NCBI GenBank assembly: GCA_944364615.1
Contig: CALVWF010000001.1
Coordinates: forward strand, 1 to 64,000
Reading direction: 5' to 3'
Length of the DNA stretch: 64,000 nucleotides
DNA from: an uncultured Clostridia bacterium
GTDB lineage: Bacteria; Bacillota; Clostridia; Christensenellales; CAG-314
How positions within the stretch are numbered: position 1 is the stretch's first letter; the number at the start of each line of letters is the position of its first letter. Both the position numbers and the translations under genes were made by a program. The notes beneath the pieces were generated by a model. That model made no database searches. It was not told the origin of the DNA and saw only the letters and a list, made by a program, of their open reading frames with translations. This document shows positions 35,170 through 43,843 of the stretch, piece after piece.

Positions 35170-38100
35170 TTACTTGTTGCTTTTCGTAAGTCCGAGAGTA
35201 AGAGGAAGTCCGTTGACGTCCCACTGCTTTACAAACTGTCCGCCATCCCCTGCCGTTAAACTGTCTGCAAGAGTGTCCTTCATTATTTCCGAAGCAAATC
35301 TTTCAAACACGGCATTAAGTTTGTCTTCCGCCTTGTAGTTTATTTCAATGTGGTCGGTGACGACAAAACCGCTTTCCTTACGCATAGTCTGTATCTTGGA
35401 TACGATTTCGCGTTCGAGCCCTTCTTCCACAAGGTCGTCCGTCAAAACGGTGTTAAGTACGACGGTCACTCCGTGATCGCTTGCCACACAGTAACCTTCC
35501 GCATTTGCGCTGGAAATCAGCAGATCGTCGGCGGTAAGTTGCACTTGCCGTCCCTCTACGTCCAACGTGTAAGTCTTGCCTTCGTTTACCGTGTTGACAA
35601 GCACCGTCGCTTCGTCGCCCAAATCCGCCAGGCGCTGACGTATGGCTCCTATCAACTTGCCGTACTTCGGTCCCAACGTGCGCAACTGAGGTTTGACTTC
35701 GTAACGCGCAAACTGCGAAATATCTTGCGCCGTAAGCAATTTCTTTACGTTGAGTTCGTCGCAGATTACTTCCGCCATTTCCGGAGTCACTTCTTCGTCT
35801 ACAACGTACATTTCAGACAAAGGCTGTCTGTTCTTGACGTTTGCGCTGTTGCGTGCGCTTCTTCCCAGTACGACTATATCCAGAACGTGTTCCATGTCAC
35901 TGTTGAGTTTAAGATCGATTGCTTTCTCGTCGGCAACGGGGAAATCGCACAGGTGCACCGACTTGGGAGCGTCGGGGAAAAATTCCGGCACAAGGTTCAA
36001 ATAAATACTTTCGGAAATAAAGGGCACAAAGGGTGCAGCCACCTTGGCAAGAGTTGTCAGAACGGTGTATAAAGTCATATAAGCCGCCTGCTTGTCTTCC
36101 GTCCATTCGCTTCCCCAATATCTTTCACGGCAACGTCTGACGTACCAGTTGCTGAGCATATCGGTAAACTTTTCAATCGCACGGGCGGAATCCACTATTT
36201 CGTAGTTTTCAAGTCCCTTGTCCACCGTCTTTATCAGTTGATTGAGTTCGGACAGTATCCATTTGTCCATTACCGACAGTTTGCAGTCCTCCAACTTATA
36301 CAGCGACGGATCGAAATTGTCGATGTCTGCGTACAGAACGAAGAACGCGTAAGTATTCCACAGCGTTCCGAGGAATCGGCGTTGCGTTTCCGAAACCGCC
36401 TCGTCATAGAAACGGCTGGGCAACCAGGGTGCGCTTGCGGTGTAAAAATACCATCTTACGGCGTCAGCGCCCTGCTTGTTGAAACTGTCCCAGGGGTCCA
36501 CGACGTTTCCTTTGTGCTTGCTCATCTTGACGCCGTGTTCGTCCCCCACCAGTCCCAGGACTATACAGTTTCTGAACGGTGCTTTCTCGAACAGCAATGT
36601 GGAAATGGCAATAAGAGTGTAGAACCAACCTCTTGTCTGGTCCACCGCTTCGCTGATGAAATCGGCGGGGAAATTCTTTTCGAACAGTTCTTTGTTTTCA
36701 AAGGGATAATGGAACTGCGCGTAAGGCATACTTCCGCTGTCAAACCAGCAGTCTATGACTTCCGGCGTACGATGCATCGTTCCGCCGCATTCGCACTTCC
36801 AGGTTACTTTGTCGATAAACGGACGATGCAGTTCGATGTCTTTGTCACAGCCTGACAGATCGGAAAGTTCCTGACGACTGCCTACGACATGCACCTTACC
36901 GCACTTGTCGCACAACCACACGGGCAAGGGCGTTCCCCAGTACCTGTCACGTGATATGCCCCAGTCTATTACGTTTTCGAGGAAGTTTCCCATACGACCG
37001 CTGCCGATTGTAGGGGGTATCCAGTTTATAGTACTGTTGACTTTAAGCAATTTGTCTCTGACTGCCGTCATCTTGATAAACCACGACTTACGCGCATAGT
37101 AAATCAACGGAGTGTCGCAACGCCAGCAGTGAGGATAACTGTGTTCGTACATCAGTTCCTTGAACAACGTACCGTTTTCCTTCATCTGGCGGAGAATTAG
37201 TTTGTCCGCCTGTTTGCAGAAAACGTCCGTAAGTTCGCCGCACCCTGCCACAAACTTGCCGTCTTCGCCTACCAGTTGCAACAAAGGAAGATTGTAGCGT
37301 CTGCCCACATTTGCGTCTTCTTCACCGAACGCGGGAGCAATGTGGACTATACCGGTACCGTCCGTCAAAGTGACGTAATCGGCATTTGTAACGTAATAGC
37401 AGTCTCCTTCGGGATGAGCGAAGTCAAACAAAGGCATGTAACGCGTATATTCGTAATCCTTGCCTTTCTTTACGTCCAGCACCGTGTACGTGCCCTCTTC
37501 GAAGTGTTTGCCAATGAGTTCCTTTGCCAGGATATAACGTTCGCCGTTGCTTTCTATCAGTGCGTAATCGAACTGCGCGTTCATACACAGAGCGACGTTG
37601 CTGGGCAACGTCCAGGGCGTTGTCGTCCACGCGAGAAAATAGGTGTTGTCACTGCCAACAACGCGGAATTTAGCAACCGCGCTCTTTTCCTTGACGTCTT
37701 TGTAACCTTGCGCTACCTCGTGAGAGGACAATGCCGTTCCGCAACGGGGACAGTACGGCACTATTTTAAATCCCTTGTACAGCAATCCCTTTTCGTAAAT
37801 GGTCTTCAATGCCCACCATTCCGACTCGATGTAATTGTTGTCGTAGGTGACGTAGGGATTTTTCATATCCGCCCAGTAAGCGACACGGTCGGAAAGTTCC
37901 TCCCATTCCTTCTTATATTTCCACACGCTTTCCTTGCATTTGGAAATGAAGGGTTCTATACCGTATTTTTCTATCTGCTGTTTACCGTCGATTCCCAGAA
38001 GTTTTTCCACTTCCAGTTCCACGGGCAAACCGTGAGTGTCCCAACCCGCCTTGCGCAAAACCTTGTAACCTTTCATCACCTTGTAACGGGGAATAAGGTC

Positions 38101-38295
38101 TTTAATGGAACGCGTCAGAACGTGACCAATGTGCGGTTTGCCGTTGGCTGTCGGAGGTCCGTCATAGAAACTGAAAGACTTGTCCCCCTTGGCTGCCGTT
38201 TGCTCGAAAATTTTGTTTTCCTTCCAGTATTTCAAGACTTCGAGTTCCCTTTGGGCGAAGTCGAGACCTGTGGATACCTTCTTGTACTTGGACAT
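35170..38295 (-). CDS. ileS: Isoleucine--tRNA ligase, type 2 (eukaryote-like)
   Basis: A 1041-residue class I synthetase. The HIGH motif is in GKPHIGHVLTRS near residue 55, KMSKHKGN is the KMSKS motif, and the editing domain includes TTPWTLPSN and GTGIVHIAPAFGEEDA. The pattern AGWDTHGLPVELEVEK and the long C-terminus match the type 2 (IleRS2) clade, whose members are commonly insensitive to mupirocin. Ribosome binding site AAGGAG. Expression is controlled by an upstream T-box leader. Confidence 0.95.
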   Translation of the reverse strand: MSKYKKVSTGLDFAQRELEVLKYWKENKIFEQTAAKGDKSFSFYDGPPTANGKPHIGHVLTRSIKDLIPRYKVMKGYKVLRKAGWDTHGLPVELEVEKLLGIDGKQQIEKYGIEPFISKCKESVWKYKKEWEELSDRVAYWADMKNPYVTYDNNYIESEWWALKTIYEKGLLYKGFKIVPYCPRCGTALSSHEVAQGYKDVKEKSAVAKFRVVGSDNTYFLAWTTTPWTLPSNVALCMNAQFDYALIESNGERYILAKELIGKHFEEGTYTVLDVKKGKDYEYTRYMPLFDFAHPEGDCYYVTNADYVTLTDGTGIVHIAPAFGEEDANVGRRYNLPLLQLVGEDGKFVAGCGELTDVFCKQADKLILRQMKENGTLFKELMYEHSYPHCWRCDTPLIYYARKSWFIKMTAVRDKLLKVNSTINWIPPTIGSGRMGNFLENVIDWGISRDRYWGTPLPVWLCDKCGKVHVVGSRQELSDLSGCDKDIELHRPFIDKVTWKCECGGTMHRTPEVIDCWFDSGSMPYAQFHYPFENKELFEKNFPADFISEAVDQTRGWFYTLIAISTLLFEKAPFRNCIVLGLVGDEHGVKMSKHKGNVVDPWDSFNKQGADAVRWYFYTASAPWLPSRFYDEAVSETQRRFLGTLWNTYAFFVLYADIDNFDPSLYKLEDCKLSVMDKWILSELNQLIKTVDKGLENYEIVDSARAIEKFTDMLSNWYVRRCRERYWGSEWTEDKQAAYMTLYTVLTTLAKVAAPFVPFISESIYLNLVPEFFPDAPKSVHLCDFPVADEKAIDLKLNSDMEHVLDIVVLGRSARNSANVKNRQPLSEMYVVDEEVTPEMAEVICDELNVKKLLTAQDISQFARYEVKPQLRTLGPKYGKLIGAIRQRLADLGDEATVLVNTVNEGKTYTLDVEGRQVQLTADDLLISSANAEGYCVASDHGVTVVLNTVLTDDLVEEGLEREIVSKIQTMRKESGFVVTDHIEINYKAEDKLNAVFERFASEIMKDTLADSLTAGDGGQFVKQWDVNGLPLTLGLTKSNK

Positions 38296-38593
38296 TTTTA
38301 CTCCTTACGGGAAATTTCCCATTTTGTAATAAAAAAACTCCGTCGTTTGAAAACAACGGAGTCGTACTGCCGAAATTACCATTCAAAACGAAGAGGTGCG
38401 ACAGCGGAAAACCGCCGTGATACCTTGTTTCTGTGACGGGAAACACCCGTACGAAATTACTTGCTCAGGCTTTCAAATCGTCTGCTCGCTCGGTGATAGC
38501 CATTGCGCTCCGCGATGTGTTCGCACCTGCCACACACTCTCTGCACACGGTTTACGCACGACCTTGTCCGGTTCAACGCATTTGTTAAGTTGT
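38296..38593 (-). promoter_or_regulatory. T-box riboswitch for ileS
   Basis: A 298-base leader with T-box organisation. On the minus strand, AGAGAG (38537-38542) begins the conserved Stem I segment AGAGAGTGTGTGGCAGG; a candidate specifier ATC, an Ile codon, is at 38495-38497 followed by a purine. Stem III ACGGG/CCCGT comes next, then a T-box-like AAGGTATCACGGCGG (38412-38426), and a terminator at 38331-38362. Uncharged tRNA-Ile would favour antitermination. The core lacks the usual TGGN bases, which is odd and lowers certainty. Confidence 0.75.
38331..38362 (-). terminator. Regulated terminator of the ileS T-box
   Basis: A 12-bp stem ACTCCGTCGTTT/AAACAACGGAGT with one wobble and a 2-base loop, followed by seven Ts on the minus strand, 36 bases before the ileS start. 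Confidence 0.85.
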
Positions 38594-38599
38594 GAATAT

Positions 38600-38628
38600 A
38601 TTTTAACTTTTAAAGGGATTTTTGTCAA
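38600..38628 (-). promoter_or_regulatory. ileS promoter
   Basis: TTGACA (38623-38628), 17 bp, TAAAAT (38600-38605) on the minus strand, directly after the DUF896 stop codon. Confidence 0.85.
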
Positions 38629-38644
38629 CAATTAACACATTGTT

Positions 38645-38857
38645 TTAATGCGTTTCGTCTTTCTTTCTCAGTTTGGTTTTGTTTCCCTTTTCGTCCATTA
38701 TATAGACGTTGTCCAGCGTCTGTTGAACCCCCAGTCTCCATTCGGCAATATATTCCGCTCTGAGATCCGCCTGTTCCTTTTTCTCCTCTTCCGTAAGTCC
38801 TTCCCGTCTGCTCTTGGCGGCAAGTTCGTTTATACGTTGCAGTTTACTTTCCTGCAT
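38645..38857 (-). CDS. DUF896 family protein
   Basis: A 70-residue soluble helical protein of the DUF896/YnzC family. The signature RINELAAKSRREGLTEEEK is at the N-terminus, then EQADLRAEYI. In Bacillus a relative is made under the SOS response, but the role is not clear. CGGAGG precedes the ATG. It follows the SHOCT membrane protein gene by 18 bases. Confidence 0.9.
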   Translation of the reverse strand: MQESKLQRINELAAKSRREGLTEEEKKEQADLRAEYIAEWRLGVQQTLDNVYIMDEKGNKTKLRKKDETH

Positions 38858-38875
38858 AATCCGTTCCTCCGTTTT

Positions 38876-39592
38876 TTAGTTGTCTTCGGTATATTTCTTT
38901 ACCAGAAGACGGTATTCTTCCTGAGTTATGACGCCTGCTTTTTCAAGTCTTTTGAGTTGTTGAAGTTTCCGGGCAAGTTGCCTGTCCTTTTCCGCCGTTC
39001 CGTAAACGTCCTCCACGACGTCGTTGACGCGCATTTGCCGCTGCACGACGTCAGTCTCGACCGTCTCAGGTTCCTGTACGGATTCCTGCAGTATTTCGGC
39101 TGTCTGTTCGCTGCTGCCGACGTTTGTCGTGCGGGGAATTTCCCCTCTTACGCCCACTGACGCCACGGAAAACACCATTACGCAGCCCATTACCGTAACT
39201 ATACAGAACAACACCATCAGATCCACTTCGAAAGAACTGTTGTAGACAAAAACGCATGTCAATGTTGCCGCCGCAGTTACCAGCGCGAGCAATGACGCAA
39301 ACAGGTATTTGCCCGTTCTTTTTTTCGGCGAGGACAACAGCAGTATTCCGCTTACCGCAAACAGCACCGTAGGTATTCCCCCGAAAGCCCATACAAACAG
39401 ATCCGTTGGTACCGAAAGATTGTGAGACGCCACCGTCAGATTGTTGTACATTTCAATCAGAGGCTGTCCCAACAGACTGTGATCGGCATACATCGGAATG
39501 ACTGCAAGCACCGTGAAAGTGACGGCGATTATCGTACCGAAATAGCAGAAAATGCCTGATGCGATCTGAAATGCTCGTTTAAGTCCTCTCAT
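38876..39592 (-). CDS. Membrane protein with C-terminal SHOCT domain
   Basis: A 238-residue protein with about four transmembrane helices (IFCYFGTIIAVTFTVLAVIP; FAVSGILLLS; YLFASLLALVTAAATLTCVF; MVLFCIVTVMGCVMVFSVA), a Glu/Val-rich linker and a C-terminal SHOCT domain (LQQLKRLEKAGVITQEEYRLL). SHOCT usually mediates oligomerisation or peptide binding. The ATG at 39592 has GGGGG upstream and replaces a start 19 codons earlier. The promoter overlaps a perfect 10-bp inverted repeat, hinting at repression. Confidence 0.75.
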   Translation of the reverse strand: MRGLKRAFQIASGIFCYFGTIIAVTFTVLAVIPMYADHSLLGQPLIEMYNNLTVASHNLSVPTDLFVWAFGGIPTVLFAVSGILLLSSPKKRTGKYLFASLLALVTAAATLTCVFVYNSSFEVDLMVLFCIVTVMGCVMVFSVASVGVRGEIPRTTNVGSSEQTAEILQESVQEPETVETDVVQRQMRVNDVVEDVYGTAEKDRQLARKLQQLKRLEKAGVITQEEYRLLVKKYTEDN

Positions 39593-39612
39593 ACCGATCC
39601 CCCTAAAAGAAA

Positions 39613-39668
39613 TACAATACCTATACATATTGTACAGGTATTGTACCACTTTTATTTGTATTTGGCAA
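39613..39668 (-). promoter_or_regulatory. Promoter with overlapping inverted repeat
   Basis: TTGCCA (39663-39668), 17 bp, TACAAT (39640-39645) on the minus strand. A perfect 10-bp inverted repeat TACAATACCT/AGGTATTGTA (39613-39622 and 39636-39645) covers the -10 and the first transcribed bases, the place of a repressor operator or a 5' hairpin. Confidence 0.65.
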
Positions 39669-39682
39669 CATATAAACTGCTT

Positions 39683-40957
39683 TTAGCCGTGTACCGATCC
39701 GTCAAGAACATCCCAGAACGATTTTACCACATCGGCCTGCGTGAACACATCGCCTCTGACGGTGTAATTGTCCTTGTCCGCTCCAACGAGAGTAAGGTCG
39801 GTAATACGCACGCTCTTGCCCGTACCGCTGTCGGAAGTGGTAAACTGCGCAGTGTAACCGCCTACGGTAACGTTGTCGCCGTCAATCACTCCTTCCAGTT
39901 GCGCAGTACCCGCCACCGTTACTTTTTTGGTACCGTCGTACATCTTATTTTGCGCGTGAAGTCCCTTGATGTACAGCGGTTTGGGAGTTATCTCAACGCT
40001 TCCGCTTTCCACCACGTAGTTTGAAGCCTTTTTGCCGGTAAGGTGTACGGAGGAAGTATCGACGGATTGTGTTCCCGCGTTCTTGCTGTTTGCCTTCAGT
40101 TTTTCCGTCTTGACCACGGAAACGTCGTCACCCTTTACCACATTGTCGAGAATTACGTTTTGTGCGTCGATTTCCGTTGTGCCGTCGTATTCTTTGGTAA
40201 GTCCCATTACCTTTAAAGGTCTTGGCACTACCTGCAAAGTTCCTTCTTTGACTTCCGTGCAACAATCTCCGCTTACGGTGACTTTGATGGGATAGGTTCC
40301 CACAACGGGATGTTCTCCGCAACCGCATGTAACTTCACAAGTCAGTCCGTGCTGTTTGAGCGAACCTTCCACACCCGTATACTTGTAAGTCAGTTCGGGT
40401 AATTTGTCGCCGTACACGACCACGAAACTGTCCGCCGTTATTTCCACCAACGCGTCGGTGACTTCAAGGTCAACCGTTCTTGACATCTTGTTGCCCAAGT
40501 CGACACGCACCTTGTATTTGCCCGGTTTGTCGAATACATGTTGAAGTTGGTAATTTTCCTGACTGCCGTAAACGTCAGTCTGCACTTTGACACCGTCGAT
40601 ATACCAGTTTACTTCATCCCCTTCGGTAAGAGCGATTAGATCTTCCCTGCTGAGTTGAAATTTCTGCATTGCTCCCGCACGTCTGTTACCTTCCACCGTC
40701 AACGGTGCGGTTATGGTGCCTTTGAATGCCGACATAAGCGCCATGAAAAACAGCCCTGCAATCAGAAGTAAAGCCGTCACGCCTATAACAGTTGCAAAGA
40801 CGTTGCTTCTGCTGTGAATATGCACCGTAGCAGCGGAATTGTTTGCGGCAGCGGGCTGAGGCTGCTGCGACGCCGTTTTGACGTGTTTTTTTTCCGAAGT
40901 CTGCCGTTCCGTCTTTTTCTTGGATGTATTTTGTTTTTTACCTGTTTGTTCGGGCAT
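39683..40957 (-). CDS. Membrane-anchored protein with YDG/MBG repeats
   Basis: A 424-residue protein. A Lys/Thr-rich cytoplasmic start and a transmembrane helix (VIGVTALLLIAGLFFMALM) precede an extracellular part: a PKD/Ig-like region, then an MBG-type module (DKLPELTYKYTGVEGSL) and two YDG repeats (VMGLTKEYDGTTEID and IKGLHAQNKMYDGTKKVTV). Such repeats occur in large surface adhesins; here there are few and the anchor is N-terminal. The ATG at 40957 has GGGGGAGG upstream. Function unknown; adhesion or wall binding is inferred. Confidence 0.75.
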   Translation of the reverse strand: MPEQTGKKQNTSKKKTERQTSEKKHVKTASQQPQPAAANNSAATVHIHSRSNVFATVIGVTALLLIAGLFFMALMSAFKGTITAPLTVEGNRRAGAMQKFQLSREDLIALTEGDEVNWYIDGVKVQTDVYGSQENYQLQHVFDKPGKYKVRVDLGNKMSRTVDLEVTDALVEITADSFVVVYGDKLPELTYKYTGVEGSLKQHGLTCEVTCGCGEHPVVGTYPIKVTVSGDCCTEVKEGTLQVVPRPLKVMGLTKEYDGTTEIDAQNVILDNVVKGDDVSVVKTEKLKANSKNAGTQSVDTSSVHLTGKKASNYVVESGSVEITPKPLYIKGLHAQNKMYDGTKKVTVAGTAQLEGVIDGDNVTVGGYTAQFTTSDSGTGKSVRITDLTLVGADKDNYTVRGDVFTQADVVKSFWDVLDGSVHG

Positions 40958-41048
40958 AAGTACCTCCCCCATTCAATTGTTTACGTTAGTGTGAGCAGGT
41001 AAAAGCAAAATATTCACGGCAACGCTTTGCCTCTTTAAAAATCCATAC

Positions 41049-41078
41049 AAAAAAACGCAACCGTAAAAACGGTTGCGT
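41049..41078 (-). terminator. SRP RNA terminator
   Basis: A 10-bp stem ACGCAACCGT/ACGGTTGCGT and seven Ts on the minus strand, just after the RNA 3' end. Confidence 0.9.
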
Positions 41079-41089
41079 AATATTCAAAT

Positions 41090-41355
41090 ACTGTGCGTTA
41101 CGGTTGACAAGATACGCCGAAACGGTATCCGTACAGGTGGCTACTTCAAAGCACCCTCGTGGCACACGCCTAAATCCGCTTAGTGCTGCTGTATCCCTAC
41201 CCTGACACGGTTCACGGCAAGGCATTGCACAAGACCTTGATATCAACACTCCTTATACGTTCCTGCTTTCCACGCACCAGGCCGTCCGTAACTTTCAGCC
41301 CCGCTGTAGTGGATTGCGGGTAACAGGGCACCACTAGCTCCCCGCCTAGCACAGT
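41090..41355 (-). ncRNA. ffs: Signal recognition particle RNA, large Firmicutes type
   Basis: An approximately 266-base RNA. The Alu-domain sequence GTGCTAGGCGGGGAGCTAG and the stretch GGTGCCCTGTTACCCGCAAT are classic for the 6S-type SRP RNA of Bacillus and clostridia. The ends pair (ACTGTGC with GCACAGT). It scaffolds Ffh for co-translational membrane targeting. Start set by the promoter (-35 TTGCTA 41385-41390, -10 TATAAT 41362-41367), end by the terminator. Reading frames overlapping it are not genes. Confidence 0.93.
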
Positions 41356-41361
41356 ATTGTT

Positions 41362-41390
41362 ATTATACCCCATTTCGCTGTTTTTAGCAA
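41362..41390 (-). promoter_or_regulatory. SRP RNA promoter
   Basis: TTGCTA, 17 bp, TATAAT on the minus strand; +1 near 41355. Confidence 0.85.
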
Positions 41391-41418
41391 CAGTTTTGCA
41401 CAAAATGTTAAAATGCCG

Positions 41419-42120
41419 TTACATCAACTTGCCTATTTCCTTGCGCAGACGGCATATTATCTTTTTTTCCAGGCGGGATATGTACGACTGAGATATACCC
41501 AGCAGATCTGCAACTTCTTTCTGAGTGCGTTCCCGACATCCCAGTCCGAAACGCATTTCTATTATCTGCTGTTCGCGTCGGGACAGCTTGTTGAGACCTT
41601 CCTGCAACAGTTGACGTTCCACCTGATTTTCCACAACGTTGTAAACCTCTTCGCTGTCCGTGCCCAGTATGTCGCCCAACAACAGTTCATTTCCCTCTCC
41701 GTCCACGTTCAACGGCTCATCGAGGGAAATTTCCGCACGTCTTTTGCCCACTTTGCGCAGATACATCAGTATTTCGTTTTCTATGCAACGGCTTGCGTAA
41801 GTAGCAAGTTTGATGTTTTTGTCGGGGTTGTAACTGTTGACCGCCTTAATAAGTCCTATTGTTCCGACGGACACGAGATCTTCCATGTCCAGTCCGGTAC
41901 TTTCGAACTTTTTGGCAAGATACACCACAAGACGCAGATTGTGCTCCACCAGTTTGTCACGGGCAAATCCGTCCCCTTCCAAACTTTGCCTTACGTACTT
42001 CTGCTCCGTTTCCGTGTCCAAAGGCTGCGGTAACGCTTCGTTACCGCAGATATAGTTGACCACATTGTCCGTAAGTCCTATTCTGTTCAGCAATTTGCCC
42101 AACAAATCAATCAGTTTCAT
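41419..42120 (-). CDS. sigE: RNA polymerase sporulation sigma factor SigE
   Basis: A 233-residue sigma-70 family factor for early mother-cell transcription. A short N-terminal pro-sequence ends near NYICGNEALPQPL, matching the region that SpoIIGA cleaves in Bacillus. Region 2 (HNLRLVVYLAKKFESTGLD, LVSVGTIGLIKAV) and region 4 with a helix-turn-helix (QKEVADLLGISQSYISRLE) follow. It overlaps spoIIGA by 14 bases. sigG, which follows sigE in Bacillus, is absent here; the SRP RNA comes next instead. Confidence 0.95.
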   Translation of the reverse strand: MKLIDLLGKLLNRIGLTDNVVNYICGNEALPQPLDTETEQKYVRQSLEGDGFARDKLVEHNLRLVVYLAKKFESTGLDMEDLVSVGTIGLIKAVNSYNPDKNIKLATYASRCIENEILMYLRKVGKRRAEISLDEPLNVDGEGNELLLGDILGTDSEEVYNVVENQVERQLLQEGLNKLSRREQQIIEMRFGLGCRERTQKEVADLLGISQSYISRLEKKIICRLRKEIGKLM

Positions 42121-42904
42121 CTTCCACCTCCAAAAAACTGCTGTTCAACAGCAGTCCGTATTGCGCATTTGTCTTCTTGTTGGGAAGAGCGATGTACACC
42201 TGTCTTTTACGTCCTTTGTACACTACTTCGGCGGCAACTGCCAGCGTGTTTTCCGAAGAAGTCAACGTGTTGTAGTTTACCGTAACACACTTTCCGCGAG
42301 GCAACGCTTCCGCCATATACGACACTACCTGTTTGTGAATGGGAGTCATTGCAAAACAGACTGCCACCCCCTCGTGCGTCAGAGAATTTCCGCTGTCTAT
42401 AAATGCGTCGGTGTCTATCGTGCCGTTTCCGAAATCTATTTTGACATTGACGATATTTCTCAGCGTCTTGCGGTAGCCTACATATTGCCTTACGTAATTT
42501 ACAAAAAACACCAGCGCCGCAATACCCGCAAGATACAGTCCCAACGGAACGCTGTCGTATGTCAGTGCCGCGCCGTAGGCGAACTGCACTCCCGTAAGAT
42601 AAAAAAGCGCGATGATTATACCGCCCGTAACGAACGTATATGCCGCGACCGTAACGATGTAAAGCAATGTACGTCTCTTTCCTACCGTGCAAAAACACAT
42701 CAGCACAAGCATTGCCGTCTTTACGATAAACGCCCACCAGTCGTAGAGGTAAACAGATACAAAAGCGGTAGCCGTTCCTACCGCTCCGCCCAGCAACACC
42801 CGCCACTTGGGAATGGAAATCTTCAATGTCTTTGCCGACGCCCACAGTATCAGCGAGTCAAAGGCCATGTTGTCTATAATAACATATTCTATATACACTA
42901 CCAT
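42107..42904 (-). CDS. spoIIGA: Sigma-E processing peptidase SpoIIGA
   Basis: A 265-residue aspartic protease in the septal membrane that activates pro-sigma-E after SpoIIR signalling. About five N-terminal membrane helices (starting VVYIEYVIIDNMAFDSLIL) precede the soluble protease domain, in which the catalytic aspartate lies in TIDTDAFIDSGNSL. No clear ribosome binding site is seen before the ATG at 42904; a GTG two codons further in is an alternative. Confidence 0.92.
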   Translation of the reverse strand: MVVYIEYVIIDNMAFDSLILWASAKTLKISIPKWRVLLGGAVGTATAFVSVYLYDWWAFIVKTAMLVLMCFCTVGKRRTLLYIVTVAAYTFVTGGIIIALFYLTGVQFAYGAALTYDSVPLGLYLAGIAALVFFVNYVRQYVGYRKTLRNIVNVKIDFGNGTIDTDAFIDSGNSLTHEGVAVCFAMTPIHKQVVSYMAEALPRGKCVTVNYNTLTSSENTLAVAAEVVYKGRKRQVYIALPNKKTNAQYGLLLNSSFLEVEDETD

Positions 42905-43071
42905 CCATTACAGATTAACGCCGTTAAATAGTGTAAACTTGTGATTTTTTGTAAAATAGGCGGACATATTGTAAAACCGCAATTTACTGAAAATAAAGCG
43001 TAAGTTTCCTGAGAAAAGATGTACCTGCCGACGTTACTCAATGAAATACACAGCAGTTCGAATAAAAAACA

Positions 43072-43108
43072 AAAAAAAGAACAACGCACATCCGATGCGT
43101 TGTTCTTT
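43072..43108 (-). terminator. spoIIQ terminator
   Basis: A 13-bp stem AAAGAACAACGCA/TGCGTTGTTCTTT with a 7-base loop and a T-run on the minus strand. Confidence 0.88.
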
Positions 43109-43113
43109 TAAGA

Positions 43114-43761
43114 TCAGTCGGTTACCTGCACTTCTTTTTCGATATAAACTTCACCTTTGACATAGGGCATGGGGTCTACATGTTTGTTGTCTTTATAAAC
43201 TTCAAGATGAAGATGGGGGCCGTCGGAAAATTCGTAAGAAGCCGTTGTACCCACTGTACCTATCTTATCTCCTTTGGCAAGGGTCTGTCCCTTTACCACA
43301 TCCACGCTTCCCAACGAAGAATAGGTTGCCACAACACCGTCGCCGTGATCCACAGTAACGCTGTTGCCCATACCGTAAGTTTCCTCTACCTTGGTGACAG
43401 TGCCGTCAAACATACTGGTAACGGTTGTACCTTCCGCCGCAATAAGGTCAAGCGCATTGTGCGTTTTCCATGTATTAAGCGTGGAATTGAAAACAAACAG
43501 AATGTCTTTGCCGTCCGTGTACTCCATTCCGACGGATGTATAAGAAAGGGGAGAACCGTAGTATACCTTGACAATTTCCGTCTTGGGAGTTTCGTCATCG
43601 GGATCGGGAATTACCGTTGTAGGATTGTCGGGATCGCCTGCCGAAAGAGTAGAAACAAGCACCACAGTGGTGATTGCCACCACGCAGAATATTATCAGCA
43701 ACAACGCTACGTTGTTTTTGACAAATCTGACAAATTGATTATCGCTTTTAGAACTGTTCAT
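43114..43761 (-). CDS. spoIIQ: M23 peptidase of SpoIIQ type
   Basis: A 215-residue protein with one N-terminal membrane helix (NVALLLIIFCVVAITTVVLV), a linker rich in Asp and Pro, and a C-terminal LytM/M23 domain. Both zinc motifs are present: THNALDL (HxxxD) and PHLHLEV (HxH). Bacillus SpoIIQ has lost these residues while clostridial ones keep them. Expected to bridge the forespore membrane to SpoIIIAH. GGAGG precedes the ATG at 43761. The YwmB-like neighbour supports the sporulation assignment; a vegetative M23 protein is the alternative. Confidence 0.8.
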   Translation of the reverse strand: MNSSKSDNQFVRFVKNNVALLLIIFCVVAITTVVLVSTLSAGDPDNPTTVIPDPDDETPKTEIVKVYYGSPLSYTSVGMEYTDGKDILFVFNSTLNTWKTHNALDLIAAEGTTVTSMFDGTVTKVEETYGMGNSVTVDHGDGVVATYSSLGSVDVVKGQTLAKGDKIGTVGTTASYEFSDGPHLHLEVYKDNKHVDPMPYVKGEVYIEKEVQVTD

Positions 43762-43843
43762 ATTTACCTCCGTAATGTCTTGTGTTGACGTTGCTATTGT
43801 TGACATCGACTTTTGCTTTTATACCGTTGCCGACTATTTTTTT

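Noticed and set aside
37276..38436. A 386-codon plus-strand frame running from ileS into its leader
   Set aside because: Antisense to ileS and crosses the T-box; no start signal.
38296..38640. CRISPR-like or repeat content in the ileS leader
   Set aside because: The repeated short motifs are the stems of the T-box; no spaced direct repeats are present here or elsewhere in the window.
40986..41403. Short minus-strand frames over the SRP RNA
   Set aside because: They fall inside a recognised structured RNA with its own promoter and terminator.
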